Assembly (NCBI GenBank): GCA_965198565.1
Contig: OZ240665.1
Span: forward strand, 434,001 to 498,000
Source of the DNA: LMUY01 sp965198565
GTDB lineage: Bacteria; Pseudomonadota; Alphaproteobacteria; Acetobacterales; Acetobacteraceae
Reading direction: 5' to 3'
Length of the DNA: 64,000 nt
In this document: in pieces, positions 1 through 11,466 of the stretch
How the letters are laid out: every line of letters begins with the position of its first letter
How positions within the stretch are numbered: the first letter of the stretch is position 1
Translations under genes and position numbers: made by a program
The notes under the pieces: model-generated
Databases searched by the model: none
What the model saw: only the letters and a program-made list of their open reading frames with translations
What the model was told of the DNA's origin: nothing

Positions 1-89
1 CACTCGCAACGAGCTTGCGCGGATAGACGGGCAGATCGTAAGCATCCGCCGAGCACCGCCGTGTTGATTGCAGCCAATTGGCGAGGTGC

Positions 90-1721
90 TTAGGCGGCCT
101 GATGAACCGGAGGGGCGGCGGTTTTGGCCCAATTCCAGGGCAGCAGGTCATCGAGGCGCTTGGCTGGATGCCCGGCGATGCGAGCCAACACATCCGCCAG
201 CCAGGCTTGCGGGTCGACATCGTTCATCTTGGCCGTGACGATCAGGCTGTACATCACTGCGGCGCGCTGCCCGCCACGATCCGACCCGCAGAACAGCCAC
301 GACTTGCGCCCGAGGGCTATCCCCCTCAGCGCGCGTTCGGCGGCGTTGTTGCTGATGCAGATCCGCCCATCGTCGAGGAACCGCGTGAAAGCAGGCCAGC
401 GTTTCAGTAGGTAATCGATGGCGCGGGCGACGTCGTTGCCGCGCGCCAGCTTGCCTCGTTGCTCGCTGAGCCACCGATGCAGGTCGGCGACCAGTGGTGC
501 CGATAGGGCCTGCCGGGTTGTTTGGCGCGCTTCAGCGGCGTGGCCGTTGATGTCACGCTCGATGTCGAACAAGGCGTCGATGCGCTGCACGGTCTCCAGG
601 CAGATCGGCGACAGCACTGCCGGAGCCTTGCCCTGCGCCGCCCGGCGCGCGCTGCCTGCGATGTCGGCCAGCACGAAGAACTTTCGCCGGGCATGGGCCC
701 AACATGCGGCTTCCAGGATCGGTCCGGGCTTGCGTCCGGGCTCGTAGAGCTTGCCGTAGCCGCCATAGGCGTCGGCCTGCAGCAGCCCGGCATATCCTGC
801 CAGGTGGCTTTGCGGATGCTCGCCACCGCGGTCGCGCGAGTAGTAGAACACCGCCCCTGGCGGTGCCGGTCCGCCGAACGGCCGGTCATCGCGCACGTAG
901 GTCCAGAGCCGGGCAATATCGGTCTTGCCACGCGCCAGCACGGGCACGGTGGTGTCGTCGCCGTGCAGCCGCTCGGCGGCCATGACATGGGCCTCCAAAC
1001 GAAGAAACAACGGCATCAGCACCGTCGTGCAGGCGCCGACCTGGTCGGCCAACGTCGATAGGCTAAGCGGCACGCCCTCGCGAGCATAGCGCTCGGCCTG
1101 GCGGTTGAGAGGCTGATGCTGTCCGAACTTCTCGAACAGGATCATGGCCAGCAGGTTCGGGCCAGCCCAACCCCGCGGGATCACGTGGAACGGCGCCGGG
1201 GGCTGGCTGATGCGCTCGCAATTCCGGCAGGAGAACTTCTCGCGCACGTACTGGACGACCTTCCAGGTGCGGGGAATGGTCTCAAGGCTCTCGGTGACGT
1301 CCTCGCCCAACTTGGACAGGCGGGCGCTTCCGCAGCAGGCGCAGGCCACTGGACCGGGAACGACGACGCGCTCGCGCGGTAGGTGCTCGGGGAACGGGCG
1401 CCGGGCCGGACGCGCGCGGGTGAAGCCCGCCACGGTGGTGGTCTTGGCGGCAGCGGTTTCCGCGGCCAGTTCGTCCTCGATGGCTGCGGTCTCAAGCTCC
1501 TCGAGCTGCAGCTCCATCTGGTCCAACAGGCGAGCGGTACGCTCGGAGCGCGGGCCGAAGCGGTCCCGGTTAAGCTTCTCGATCTGCAGCTTGAGATGGG
1601 CGATCAGCGCCCGATTGCTGGACTGCTCCGCCAGGGCGATAGCGGTTTCGGCGCGGGCGGCCAGCAGGGCCGCCTTGAGCGCATCGACATCATCCGGCAG
1701 GGCGGCAAGCTCGGCGTCCAT
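90..1721 (-). CDS. tnpC: IS66 family transposase TnpC
   Basis: This 543-residue protein is the DDE transposase of the IS66 element. It has an N-terminal leucine-rich coiled-coil stretch (roughly residues 10-60), a Cys-rich zinc-finger-like segment (CACCGSARL then CRNCERI, about 125-170), and the catalytic core with acidic residues in LHGDDTTVPVL, LQADAYGGY and NNAAERALR. The C-terminal PAKRLDDLLPWNW tail is typical of the family. Length is normal and the frame is open. The gene is separated from tnpB by the nested IS21, which may alter its expression. Confidence 0.95.
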   Translation of the reverse strand: MDAELAALPDDVDALKAALLAARAETAIALAEQSSNRALIAHLKLQIEKLNRDRFGPRSERTARLLDQMELQLEELETAAIEDELAAETAAAKTTTVAGFTRARPARRPFPEHLPRERVVVPGPVACACCGSARLSKLGEDVTESLETIPRTWKVVQYVREKFSCRNCERISQPPAPFHVIPRGWAGPNLLAMILFEKFGQHQPLNRQAERYAREGVPLSLSTLADQVGACTTVLMPLFLRLEAHVMAAERLHGDDTTVPVLARGKTDIARLWTYVRDDRPFGGPAPPGAVFYYSRDRGGEHPQSHLAGYAGLLQADAYGGYGKLYEPGRKPGPILEAACWAHARRKFFVLADIAGSARRAAQGKAPAVLSPICLETVQRIDALFDIERDINGHAAEARQTTRQALSAPLVADLHRWLSEQRGKLARGNDVARAIDYLLKRWPAFTRFLDDGRICISNNAAERALRGIALGRKSWLFCGSDRGGQRAAVMYSLIVTAKMNDVDPQAWLADVLARIAGHPAKRLDDLLPWNWAKTAAPPVHQAA

Positions 1722-1807
1722 GCTGGTATTGAATCACGAACCAGGTCGCCGTGGTACTGTTTTCAGCAGCTCGTGGCGGCTATCCTGCCGATTGCGGACG
1801 CCAGGTC

Positions 1808-1895
1808 TGCGCATTCCGACGATTGCAGCCATCGATTCCGATCGAAACCAGCCACCTGTTCCGATCGAAGCCAGCCGGGCTTTCCGATGATCCCA
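1808..1895. repeat. IS21 left-end multiple repeats
   Basis: A word of about 20 bp of the form ATTCCGATCGAAACCAGCC recurs three to four times with small changes (near 1813, 1834, 1858 and 1880). Inverted copies lie at the other end. Such arrays are the known IstA binding sites at IS21-family ends. Confidence 0.8.
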
Positions 1896-1934
1896 GCCGG
1901 GTAGCAGTGCGTGTCGCGAGCGGGTGAAGAAGGG

Positions 1935-2696
1935 CTACTGGACGGCGGCTTCGTCAAGTCTAGCTTTGGCGGCGCGCAGCTTGCGCATGCTCTCTCCTTT
2001 CAGCTCGAGGCGGTGTGCGCCGTGCACCAGCCGGTCCAGCACGGCGTCGGCGATGGTGGGATTTCCGATGTGCTCGTGCCAGAGTTCGACCGGCACCTGG
2101 CTAGTGACGATGGTGGACGCGCGGTCGTGCCGGTCGTCGACGATCTCCATCAGGTCGCGCCGCTGCTCGGCATTGAGCGGCGTGATCGCCCAATCATCCA
2201 GGATCAGCAGCTGCACCCGGGCGAGGCTTTTCAGCGTGCGGGCATAGCGTCCGTCGCCGCGGGCGATGCCGAGCCCTTCCAGCAGTCGCGGCACCCGCTG
2301 ATACAGCACGGAGCGGTTGTCGCGGCAGGCTCGGTGCCCCAGGGCGCAGGACAACCAGGTCTTGCCGGTGCCGGTCGGCCCGGTGACCAGCAGGTCCTGG
2401 TGGCGCTCGATCCACTCGCCGCTTGTCAGCTTCTGGAACAGGCTGCGATCGAGACCGCGGGCGGCACGATGGTCGACATCCTCTGGCGTTGCCTGCTGGC
2501 GTAGGCCGGCGAACCGCAGCCGGGTAGCCAGCCGCTTGGTGTCGCGCTCCAGCGCCTCACGCTCGACCAGCATGGCCAGGCGGTCCTCGAAGCCGAGATC
2601 GGCGGCGTCGGGATGCCGTCGCTGCTCCTCGAGCGCCCTGGCCATGCCGGCGAGGCCGAGCTCGCGCAGGCGGTCCGTGGTGGGATGCGTCAACAT
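1935..2696 (-). CDS. istB: IS21 family helper ATPase IstB
   Basis: This 253-residue AAA+ ATPase assists the IstA transposase in target selection and strand transfer. Walker A is GPTGTGKTW (about residues 103-111) and Walker B is LLILDDW. The arginine-rich C-terminal helix region is present. The ATG at 2696 was chosen because it gives the family N-terminus (MLTHPTTDRLRELGL); a longer upstream frame overlaps istA. The gene begins 10 bp after the istA stop, so the two are cotranscribed. It looks intact. Confidence 0.93.
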   Translation of the reverse strand: MLTHPTTDRLRELGLAGMARALEEQRRHPDAADLGFEDRLAMLVEREALERDTKRLATRLRFAGLRQQATPEDVDHRAARGLDRSLFQKLTSGEWIERHQDLLVTGPTGTGKTWLSCALGHRACRDNRSVLYQRVPRLLEGLGIARGDGRYARTLKSLARVQLLILDDWAITPLNAEQRRDLMEIVDDRHDRASTIVTSQVPVELWHEHIGNPTIADAVLDRLVHGAHRLELKGESMRKLRAAKARLDEAAVQ

Positions 2697-2706
2697 GGTG
2701 TGCTCC

Positions 2707-4248
2707 TCAATGGTAGTAGCCGCTGCCGCGGATGTTCTCGTGCTGGACGGGCAGCTCGTCCGGCACGGGTTCGGGGCGGTAGGCCCGGTCCAGTCCGTTG
2801 CGCAGGATCGACTGCACGGAGCCGTAGGTCCGCGCACCGATGTCCATGCCGCGCTGGCAGGCCGCCTCCAGCCGCTCAGGGCCGTAGCCTCGCACCAGAC
2901 GCAGGATGCCGAGGCAGGCGCGGAAGCCCTGCTCGGGATGCGGCTTGGCGGCCAGGATGCGCTCCACCAGGGCGATGGTGGACGGCCCGATCGCCTCGGC
3001 CTCGCGCAGCAGCCGCGTCGGCGTCCACTCGGCGTGGCGGCGGTGCGCGCTCGGCATGTGCTCGGCGATCGTGGTGTGCCGGTGCTGCCGCGGATTGCGG
3101 ACGTGGCAGGCGACGCGGTTGTTCTGGTGATACAGATCGATGGTCTGGTCGGTGATGCGGGCCTCGATCACCTCGCGCATCAGCCGGTACGGCACCGAGT
3201 AGAAGTGGCCGTAGACCTCGACGTGGTAGTCCAACCCCGCCCGGCAGCGCTTCCACTCCGCGTAGGCATACGGCTCGGCGGGCATGTCCAGCAGGGCGCC
3301 GGGCTCGATCGCCTCGAACAGCGCACGGCGGGTGGTGCCCAGATGGCGCATCGGCCGGTTGTTCAGGTCGATGGTCAGCTCGCGGATCGCGCCGTTCAGC
3401 TCCGCCAGGGAGAAGAACCGGCGGTTGCGCAGCCGGGCTAAGATCCAGCGCTGCACGACCTGCACGGCGACCTCGACCTTGGCCTTGTCACGCGGCTTGC
3501 GCACCCGGGCGGGCAGGATCGCCGTGCCGTAATGGGTGGCCATGTCCTGGTAGGTCCGGCTGATCCCCGGCTCGTAGCGGCTGGACGCGGTGACGCCGGC
3601 CTTGAGATTGTCGCACACGATCTGCCGCGCCACCCCGCCGAAGCTGGCGAACGCGCCGACGTGGCAGCCGATCCAGTCCGGTAGCGACTGCGTCCAGCGT
3701 GCCTCGGCGTAGGTGTAGTTGGACGCGCCGAGCACGGCCACGAACACCTGCGCCCGCCTGACCTCGCCCGTGGCGCCGTCGATTACCTCCGCCGTCTGCC
3801 CGGCGTAGTCGACGAACATCCGCTCACCGGCCGGGTGGGTCTGCCGCATGGTCGGTGACAAACGGCCGCGCCAGGCGGCGTGCAGGTCGCAGAACCGGCT
3901 GTAGCCATACCCATCCGGTTGCCCGGCCCGGTACTCCTCCCACAGCAGCAGGAGGGTCACGCCGGGCTTGCGCAGCTCCGCGTGGATGCGCGGCCAGTCC
4001 GGCTGCGGCCGCAGCGCCTCCGTCGGCGTGAACGGCGGGGTGAACAGCTTGCGCTCCAGTGCCACGTCGTCGAGCGCCGGCGGCACCGGCCAGGTGATGC
4101 CCACCACGGCAGCACGGCGCAGATACTCGGCCACCGTGTAGCGGCTGACGCCGACCATGGCCGCGATCTGGTGCCCGCTGTGGCCGCAGACGTGTTTAAG
4201 GCGAAGGACTTCTCGAACCTGACGCATTGGCAGTCTCTGGCCTGGCAT
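2707..4248 (-). CDS. istA: IS21 family transposase IstA
   Basis: A 513-residue DDE transposase with an N-terminal helix-turn-helix (RQVREVLRLKHVCGHSGHQI). The catalytic core has acidic residues in MFVDYAGQ, IVCDNLKAGV and KPRDKAKVEVAV. The C-terminal beta-barrel region contains YHVEVYGHFYSVPYRLM. Length and motifs are normal and no disruption is visible. With istB and both end arrays present, the element could be mobile. Confidence 0.94.
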   Translation of the reverse strand: MPGQRLPMRQVREVLRLKHVCGHSGHQIAAMVGVSRYTVAEYLRRAAVVGITWPVPPALDDVALERKLFTPPFTPTEALRPQPDWPRIHAELRKPGVTLLLLWEEYRAGQPDGYGYSRFCDLHAAWRGRLSPTMRQTHPAGERMFVDYAGQTAEVIDGATGEVRRAQVFVAVLGASNYTYAEARWTQSLPDWIGCHVGAFASFGGVARQIVCDNLKAGVTASSRYEPGISRTYQDMATHYGTAILPARVRKPRDKAKVEVAVQVVQRWILARLRNRRFFSLAELNGAIRELTIDLNNRPMRHLGTTRRALFEAIEPGALLDMPAEPYAYAEWKRCRAGLDYHVEVYGHFYSVPYRLMREVIEARITDQTIDLYHQNNRVACHVRNPRQHRHTTIAEHMPSAHRRHAEWTPTRLLREAEAIGPSTIALVERILAAKPHPEQGFRACLGILRLVRGYGPERLEAACQRGMDIGARTYGSVQSILRNGLDRAYRPEPVPDELPVQHENIRGSGYYH

Positions 4249-4324
4249 GGCGCTCCCCGAATTGCAGGAGAGACACCGTGCCGTCGGTGGATGACTGCTC
4301 GCGAACCGCGCCGCCGCCCGCCCC

Positions 4325-4753
4325 TCAGGGGTGGCTGGGATGCATCGGAATCAGTGGCTGGCTTCCGTCGGAATCACCGGCTGGAATGGATCGGAATCGC
4401 CGGCTGGTTTGCGTCGGAATACGCAGCCAGGTCTGCTGCGGGTTGCGCCAGTCGATCCCCTCGAGCAGATAGCTCATCTGACCGGCTGTCAGCGCCACCA
4501 CGCCATCCACTGTTTGTGGCCACACGAAGCGTCCGCGGTCCAGACGCTTGGCATAAAGCGACAGGCCGAGGCCATCGTGCCAAACCGCCTTCAACAGCGA
4601 TCCGCTGCGACCCCGAAAGACGAAGACATCACCCGCGAACGGATCCCGGCCGAGCCCCTCCTGCACGAGCAGCGCGAGACCCGGCATACCGCGGCGCATG
4701 TCCGTGTGGCCCGTCGCCAGCCATATCCGCACGCTGCTGGCAATCGGGATCAC
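4325..4753 (-). CDS. tnpB: IS66 accessory protein TnpB with IS21-derived C-terminal tail
   Basis: IS66 Orf2-type protein, required for transposition of many IS66 elements but of unclear biochemical role. Residues 1-109 match the family (GHTDMRRGMPGLALLVQ, FVFRGRSGSLLKAVWHDG, GMSYLLEG-like, WRNPQQTW). The native ending should be RPQSAG at residue 115. The IS21 inserted within these last codons, and translation now runs through its end repeats for about 33 foreign residues. The start overlaps the tnpA stop by 4 bp (ATGA). Function is probably impaired but not certainly lost. Confidence 0.9.
   Translation of the reverse strand: MIPIASSVRIWLATGHTDMRRGMPGLALLVQEGLGRDPFAGDVFVFRGRSGSLLKAVWHDGLGLSLYAKRLDRGRFVWPQTVDGVVALTAGQMSYLLEGIDWRNPQQTWLRIPTQTSRRFRSIPAGDSDGSQPLIPMHPSHP
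4340..4425. repeat. IS21 right-end multiple repeats
   Basis: Four spaced copies of the terminal word occur (GGAATCAGTGGCTGG, GGAATCACCGGCTGG, GGAATCGCCGGCTGG, GGAATACGCAGCC), inverted relative to the 1808-1895 array. They are read as transposase binding sites. Part of this array is translated as the aberrant tail of the interrupted TnpB. Confidence 0.8.
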
Positions 4754-5166
4754 TCGCGCAACGCCGCCAGCACGCGCCGCAGGGCGGCCAGGTTCACATC
4801 GCTGCCGACGCGGACCTGACGCCCGTTGCCAAGCTCAATCTCGATCAGACCAGGCGCACCCACGGACCGCGATGCCGATGCCGGGCGCGATCTCTCATCA
4901 AGCGGTGCGACCGCCGTGCTTGCCGACGTGAGAGCCTGCACCGGCACGAACACGGGGCTCTCCGCAGCCGGCCCCAGCAGGCCCTCACGCGCCTGGCGAC
5001 GCCACGTGAACAACAGGCTCTCGCAGACGCCATGCCGGGCGGCTACGGCACGGATCATCGAACCCGGCTCGTTGGTCTCAGCAACGATCCGCACCTTGTC
5101 CTGCAGGCTCCAGCGCCGCCGACGCTCTCGCCCGGTGATGATCTCCACCACGCCATCCATCCGCAT
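4750..5166 (-). CDS. tnpA: IS66 accessory protein TnpA (helix-turn-helix)
   Basis: IS66 Orf1-type protein of 138 residues. The N-terminal half has the transposase-8/HTH pattern (RRRRWSLQDKVRIVAET ... VAARHGVCESLLFTWRRQ). The C-terminus carries the family IEIELGNGRQVRVG segment followed by VNLAALRRVLAAL. It is first in the IS66 operon and translationally coupled to tnpB. Two in-frame ATGs, at 5166 and two codons later, are possible starts. Confidence 0.9.
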   Translation of the reverse strand: MRMDGVVEIITGRERRRRWSLQDKVRIVAETNEPGSMIRAVAARHGVCESLLFTWRRQAREGLLGPAAESPVFVPVQALTSASTAVAPLDERSRPASASRSVGAPGLIEIELGNGRQVRVGSDVNLAALRRVLAALRE

Positions 5167-5250
5167 ACCTCAACGGCCGCCTTAAGGAACTCCTTACGGC
5201 GGCAGGAGGCTCAAACCCAGACGGCCCACGGCAGAGGGATACGGCAGATC

Positions 5251-5612
<362 letters not shown>

Positions 5613-5624
5613 ACAGACGTCCGA

Positions 5625-5658
5625 TGTCGGCTGACATTTGGTGTCGGCTGACATTTGG
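5625..5658. repeat. 17-bp tandem duplication in the 5S-tRNA-fMet spacer
   Basis: TGTCGGCTGACATTTGG occurs twice head to tail. The word belongs to the short GTC(G/T)GAC-type vocabulary that fills the other spacers of this operon. Confidence 0.85.
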
Positions 5659-5686
5659 TGTTTTGGACGATGGGAGTGATTGGAAG

Positions 5687-5802
5687 ACCTGGCGGCGACC
5701 GACTTTCCCGCGTCTTGGGACGCAGTATCATAGGCGCTGGGGGGTTTCACGGCCGAGTTCGGGATGGGATCGGGTGTAGGCTCCCCGCCATGGCCACCAG
5801 GT
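5687..5802 (-). rRNA. rrf: 5S ribosomal RNA
   Basis: The 5' and 3' ends pair (ACCTGGTGGCC with GCCGCCAGGT), and the conserved internal CCGATCCCATCCCGAACTCG is present. About 116 nt, correctly placed between 23S and tRNA-fMet. Confidence 0.95.
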
Positions 5803-6039
5803 CGTCCAATCAAGCGTCAGACGTCGGCGCTCCGACATCGGGATGATGCGGCGTCCGGCGTCTGGTTGGTTCTGGTGTGTGTTGGTGTCTGAGGTCTGAC
5901 GACGGAAGACTGGCGTCTGATATAGAGCCGATTGGGCGATTAGGACCAGTTAGCTGCACGCCTCGCGGCGCTTCCACATCTGGCCTATCGACGTGATGGT
6001 CTGTCACGGCCCTCTGGGAGACCTGGTTTTGAGGTGGGT

Positions 6040-6071
<32 letters not shown>

Positions 6072-6127
6072 TCCGCACATAGCTACCCGGCCGTGCCGCT
6101 GGCGCGACAACCGGTGCACCAGAGGTG

Positions 6128-6161
<34 letters not shown>

Positions 6162-6217
6162 CCTCTCAAGTCTCCTTCACCCACGGCAGATAGGGACCGA
6201 ACTGTCTCACGACGTTC

Positions 6218-6330
<113 letters not shown>

Positions 6331-6362
6331 GACTCTTGGGGGAGATCAGCCTGTTATCCCTA

Positions 6363-6398
<36 letters not shown>

Positions 6399-6540
6399 GC
6401 GGGACCACCGGATCACTATGGCCGACTTTCGTCTCTGCTCGAACTGTCGCTCTCGCAGTCAGGCGGGCTTATGCCATTGCACTCAGCAGCCGATGTCCGA
6501 CCGGCCTGAGCCCACCATCGCGCGCCTCCGTTACACTTTG

Positions 6541-6571
<31 letters not shown>

Positions 6572-6826
6572 ATGCAGGGTCCCGGTCCGGGCTGACCGGA
6601 CGCGGTTAGACATCAGAAGAGATCAGGGCGGTATTTCAAGGGTGGCTCCACACAAGCTAGCGCCCATGCTTCAATGCCTCCCGCCTATCCTACACAGCTC
6701 TCCCCTGAGGCCACTGCAAAGTTGCAGTAAAGGTTCATAGGGTCTTTCCGTCTGACCGCGGGTACCCCGCATCTTCACGGGGAATTCAATTTCGCTGAGC
6801 CCATGCCGGAGACAGTGGGGAAGTCG

Positions 6827-6917
<91 letters not shown>

Positions 6918-7491
6918 AATTCAGTGCTTGCACACCTCCTCTTAACCTTCCGGCACCGGGCAGGCGTCAGGCCGTATACGTCGTCTCTCGACTTCGCACA
7001 GCCCTGTGTTTTTACTAAACAGTCGCTACCCCCTGCTTTGTGCCACCCATCCCTGGTTGCCCAAGAATGGGTCTTGCTTATCCCGAAGTTACGCAAGCAA
7101 TTTGCCTAGTTCCTTCGGCATGGTTCTCCCAAGCGCCTTGGTATGCTCTACCAGTCCACCTGTGTCGGTTTCGGGTACGGTCTATACGCTGGAGCTATTT
7201 CCCGGTGTGATCCAAAAGCCCGAACAATCCAGTAAGCCCGGACAACATCTCTCACACGTCACTTCCAGCAGGCCCAGTACTATTCAACTGGTTCCCATCA
7301 GCTACGGCTTTCGCCCTCGCCTTAGGGGCCGGCTCACCCTGCGCGGATTACCCTTGCGCAGGAACCCTTGGACTTTCGGCGACAGCGTTTCTCACACTGT
7401 TTGTCGCTACTCATGTCAGCATTCGCACTTCGGATACCTCCAGGCCGGGTCACCCCTCACCCTTCACAGGCTTACCGAACGCTCCGCTACC

Positions 7492-7942
7492 GAGAAGTCG
7501 TTAGCCGTTAGTCGTTAGTCGTTAGAGGGTTTTAGATGTTTGTGCAGGCCGCCCAGCATGCGGCCGATCTCGCTGTAGTCTTGCTGCCAGGCCCTAGCCT
7601 GATCAGCATCGACATACGCCAGGTCCGCGGCATAGCGCAGCCACAACTTGGTTTCCTCAAGCGAGCCCAGCGCCATAACCACGTAGCGCCGGAACTCCGG
7701 ATCGGAGGCCAATTGCCGGCCCGAGCCCTCCGCAAGGAGCGCACACACCGACTTCGAACTCCGCCGCAACGGGTCGGCCAAGCCGCCAAATTGCTCATTC
7801 TTGGGGACCCTTGACTGGCCCGATGCAGCGCCAGCGACACCTGGTAAGCCCGACGGAACACGTCCAGCTCCCAAACATCGCGCGACATCGAACCCACCTT
7901 GTTCTCTAACGACTAAAGACTAACGACCAACGACCAATCCCA
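7492..7942 (-). other. 23S rRNA intervening sequence (IVS), helix-45-type position
   Basis: The insertion begins about 1140 nt from the 23S 5' end, near the helix 45 site where bacterial IVSs are known. Its edges are a near-perfect inverted repeat of about 30 bp (7498-7528 against 7903-7933) built from GTTAGTC units. In RNA this would form a long stem, a plausible RNase III substrate leading to fragmented 23S rRNA. The interior codes for a four-helix-bundle protein. Confidence 0.88.
7515..7888 (-). pseudogene. IVS-encoded four-helix-bundle protein (S23-like), frameshifted
   Basis: The N-terminus MSRDVWELDVFRRAYQVSLA is in one frame from the ATG at 7888. The rest (VPKNEQFGGLADPLRRSSKS, LLAEGSGRQLASDPEF, LGSLEETKLWLRYAADLAYV, YSEIGRMLGGLHKHLK) is in the next frame, ending at 7515. 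The break lies near 7805-7812, where one T appears missing in a GGGTCCCC run; restoring it gives the family's QGFPKNEQF. This family is known from 23S IVSs and variable-diversity loci, with unclear function. A sequencing error is the main alternative. Confidence 0.85.
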
Positions 7943-7997
7943 CAGCTTCGGTACGTGGCTTGAGCCCCGTTACATCTTCGGCGCAAGGTTTCTATTA

Positions 7998-8055
<58 letters not shown>

Positions 8056-8454
8056 TTGTTTTGGAATCCTCACATCCTTTCCCACTTAGCCACGATTTGG
8101 GGACCTTAGCTGGTGGTCTGGGCTGTTTCCCTCTCGACGATGGACCTTAGCACCCACCGTCTGTCTGCCGCACTATACTTACGGGTATTCGGAGTTTGGT
8201 TAGGTTTGGTAATCCTTTGGGGACCCCTAGCCCATCCAGTGCTCTACCCCCCGCAGTAAACGCACGACGATCTACCTCAATAGATTTCGCGGAGAACCAG
8301 CTATCTCCGAGTTTGATTGGCCTTTCACCCCTAGCCACAGCTCATCCCCGACTTTTTCAACAGGCGTGGGTCCGGCCCTCCAGTGCGTGTTACCGCACCT
8401 TCAGCCTGGCCATGGCTAGATCACTCGGTTTCGGGTCTTCTGCCGGCAACTACG

Positions 8455-8488
<34 letters not shown>

Positions 8489-9085
8489 CCTAACGGCTTA
8501 AGCTCGCTGCCAACAGAAACTCGCTGACCCATTATACAAAAGGTACGCCGTCACGGAACAATCCGCTCCGACTGCTTGTAGGCATCCGGTTTCAGGTCTG
8601 TTTCACTCCCCTCTCGGGGTGCTTTTCACCTTTCCCTCACGGTACTTGTACACTATCGGTCACCAGGGAGTATTTAGGCTTGGAGGGTGGTCCCCCCACG
8701 TTCAGACAGGGTTTCACGTGCCCCGCCCTACTCAAGGATGCAGCAACATTTACATCTACGGGGCTATCACCCGCTCCGGCCGGCCTTTCCAGACCATTCA
8801 ACTTAGCTTTGCTACACCACTGGCCTGTTCCACTTTCGCTCGCCACTACTCGCAGAATCTCTGTTGATGTCTTTTCCTCCAGGTACTGAGATGTTTCAGT
8901 TCCCCGGGTTCGCCTCATCACCCTATGTATTCAGATGATGATACCCCATAGGGGTGGGTTGCCCCATTCGGACATCCACGGATCAAAGCCTGCTCGCGGC
9001 TCCCCATGGCTTTTCGCAGCGTGCCACGTCCTTCATCGCCTCCTGGTGCCAAGGCATCCACCGAATGCCCTTCTCTTGCTCTACA

Positions 9086-9469
9086 CACAGACGCCAGTCG
9101 TCCGTCGTCAGCCCTCAGATGAAGACTGCGAACAATCCAACTCAACGTCGTCTCAACTCAGCACTTACACAACGCTCCTGAACCCTATCGCCACAACCCG
9201 CGGGACGACCCTTGGCAGAGCTAACCCCACCACGATCCCTTCCGGTCAGACAATCACAAGGCCATCGCGACGGACAAACCTCGAGCCATAGTTCGCTCGC
9301 ACCAGCCTAAGCCAGCACAAACCAACCACCCGAGATGTCCTGCGCGCCCAGGAGCGCACCAGAACCAGATTCACCAAAATAAAGAACCAACCAACACCAC
9401 AACGGCGCCAGTCGTCACACATCAGAAGCAATGCCCTGACGTCTGACGATTGGCGTCTGACAACTGACA
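9086..9469 (-). other. 23S-tRNA-Ala spacer, no gene
   Basis: This 384-bp internal spacer has no convincing coding content. It is rich in short words such as GACGCCAGTCGTC and CGTCTGACGATTGG that recur in the other spacers. It should carry the 23S processing stalk; no independent promoter is evident. Confidence 0.6.
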
Positions 9470-9542
9470 TGGAGACTATCGGATTCGAACCGATGACCCC
9501 CTGCTTGCAAAGCAGGTGCTCTACCAACTGAGCTAAGCCCCC
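9470..9542 (-). tRNA. tRNA-Ala (TGC)
   Basis: The reverse strand starts GGGGGCTTAGCTCAGTTGG, has anticodon arm CTGCTTTGCAAGCAG and T-arm GGTTCGAATCC, and ends at the discriminator A. CCA is not encoded. Confidence 0.97.
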
Positions 9543-9621
9543 CTCTCGTCATTGGTCGTCAGTCCTTCGTCGTCAGAAACACCCTCTAAGGACGAACGAC
9601 TAACAGCTAACGACTAGCAAA

Positions 9622-9695
<74 letters not shown>

Positions 9696-9965
9696 ATAAC
9701 CAGACAGCAGACACCAAACCTCAGACCTCAGGATCACTGAAATCTGCGGTTCGACGTCTGACGTCGGTAGAAGAGATAGGATGGCGGCGCCCGGCTTGCG
9801 GGCCGGCGGGCCGATCGCTCGGCGTCCAGGCAAAACCACCAGGGCATCCACCCCGGCGGCATCGTCTTCAGGCAGGCGTTGCCGCCCACCCACATGGCGT
9901 CGTGCAAGCCAAACTCGGCCAGGCGTGAACCCAAACCAAGACCCGGCACTCACACGAACATCCTT

Positions 9966-11466
<1,501 letters not shown>

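Larger units (their letters stand above)
1808..4425. mobile_element. IS21-family insertion sequence, complete, nested in IS66
   Basis: The element encodes istA and istB on the minus strand. Its termini are inverted: TGCGCATTCCGAC at 1808-1820 and TGCGTATTCCGAC read inward from 4425. An identical 8-bp direct repeat GCCAGGTC flanks it (1800-1807 and 4426-4433). Joining the flanks restores the natural 115-codon end of IS66 tnpB (WRPQSAG then stop at 1780-1782). That proves both the boundaries and the order of insertion, IS66 first and IS21 second. Confidence 0.95.
38..5242. mobile_element. IS66-family insertion sequence, interrupted by an IS21-family element
   Basis: The element carries tnpA, tnpB and tnpC on the minus strand in standard IS66 order. 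Its ends are imperfect inverted repeats: the left starts GTAAGCATCCGCCGAG at 38 and the right, read inward from 5242, starts GTATCCCTCTGCCGTG. An 8-bp direct repeat GGCAGATC lies outside both ends (30-37 and 5243-5250), as expected for IS66 transposition. Removing the nested IS21 (2618 bp plus one 8-bp duplication) leaves about 2579 bp, a normal IS66 length. The insertion split a serine recombinase gene. Confidence 0.9.

Noticed and set aside
5198..5242. IS66 right end at the CTTAC near 5197
   Set aside because: That boundary gives no target duplication. The end at 5242 gives a better inverted repeat and a perfect 8-bp duplication.
9086..9469. Possible additional tRNA in the 23S-tRNA-Ala spacer
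   Set aside because: No T-arm GGTTCGAATCC-like block or cloverleaf outside tRNA-Ala and tRNA-Ile.
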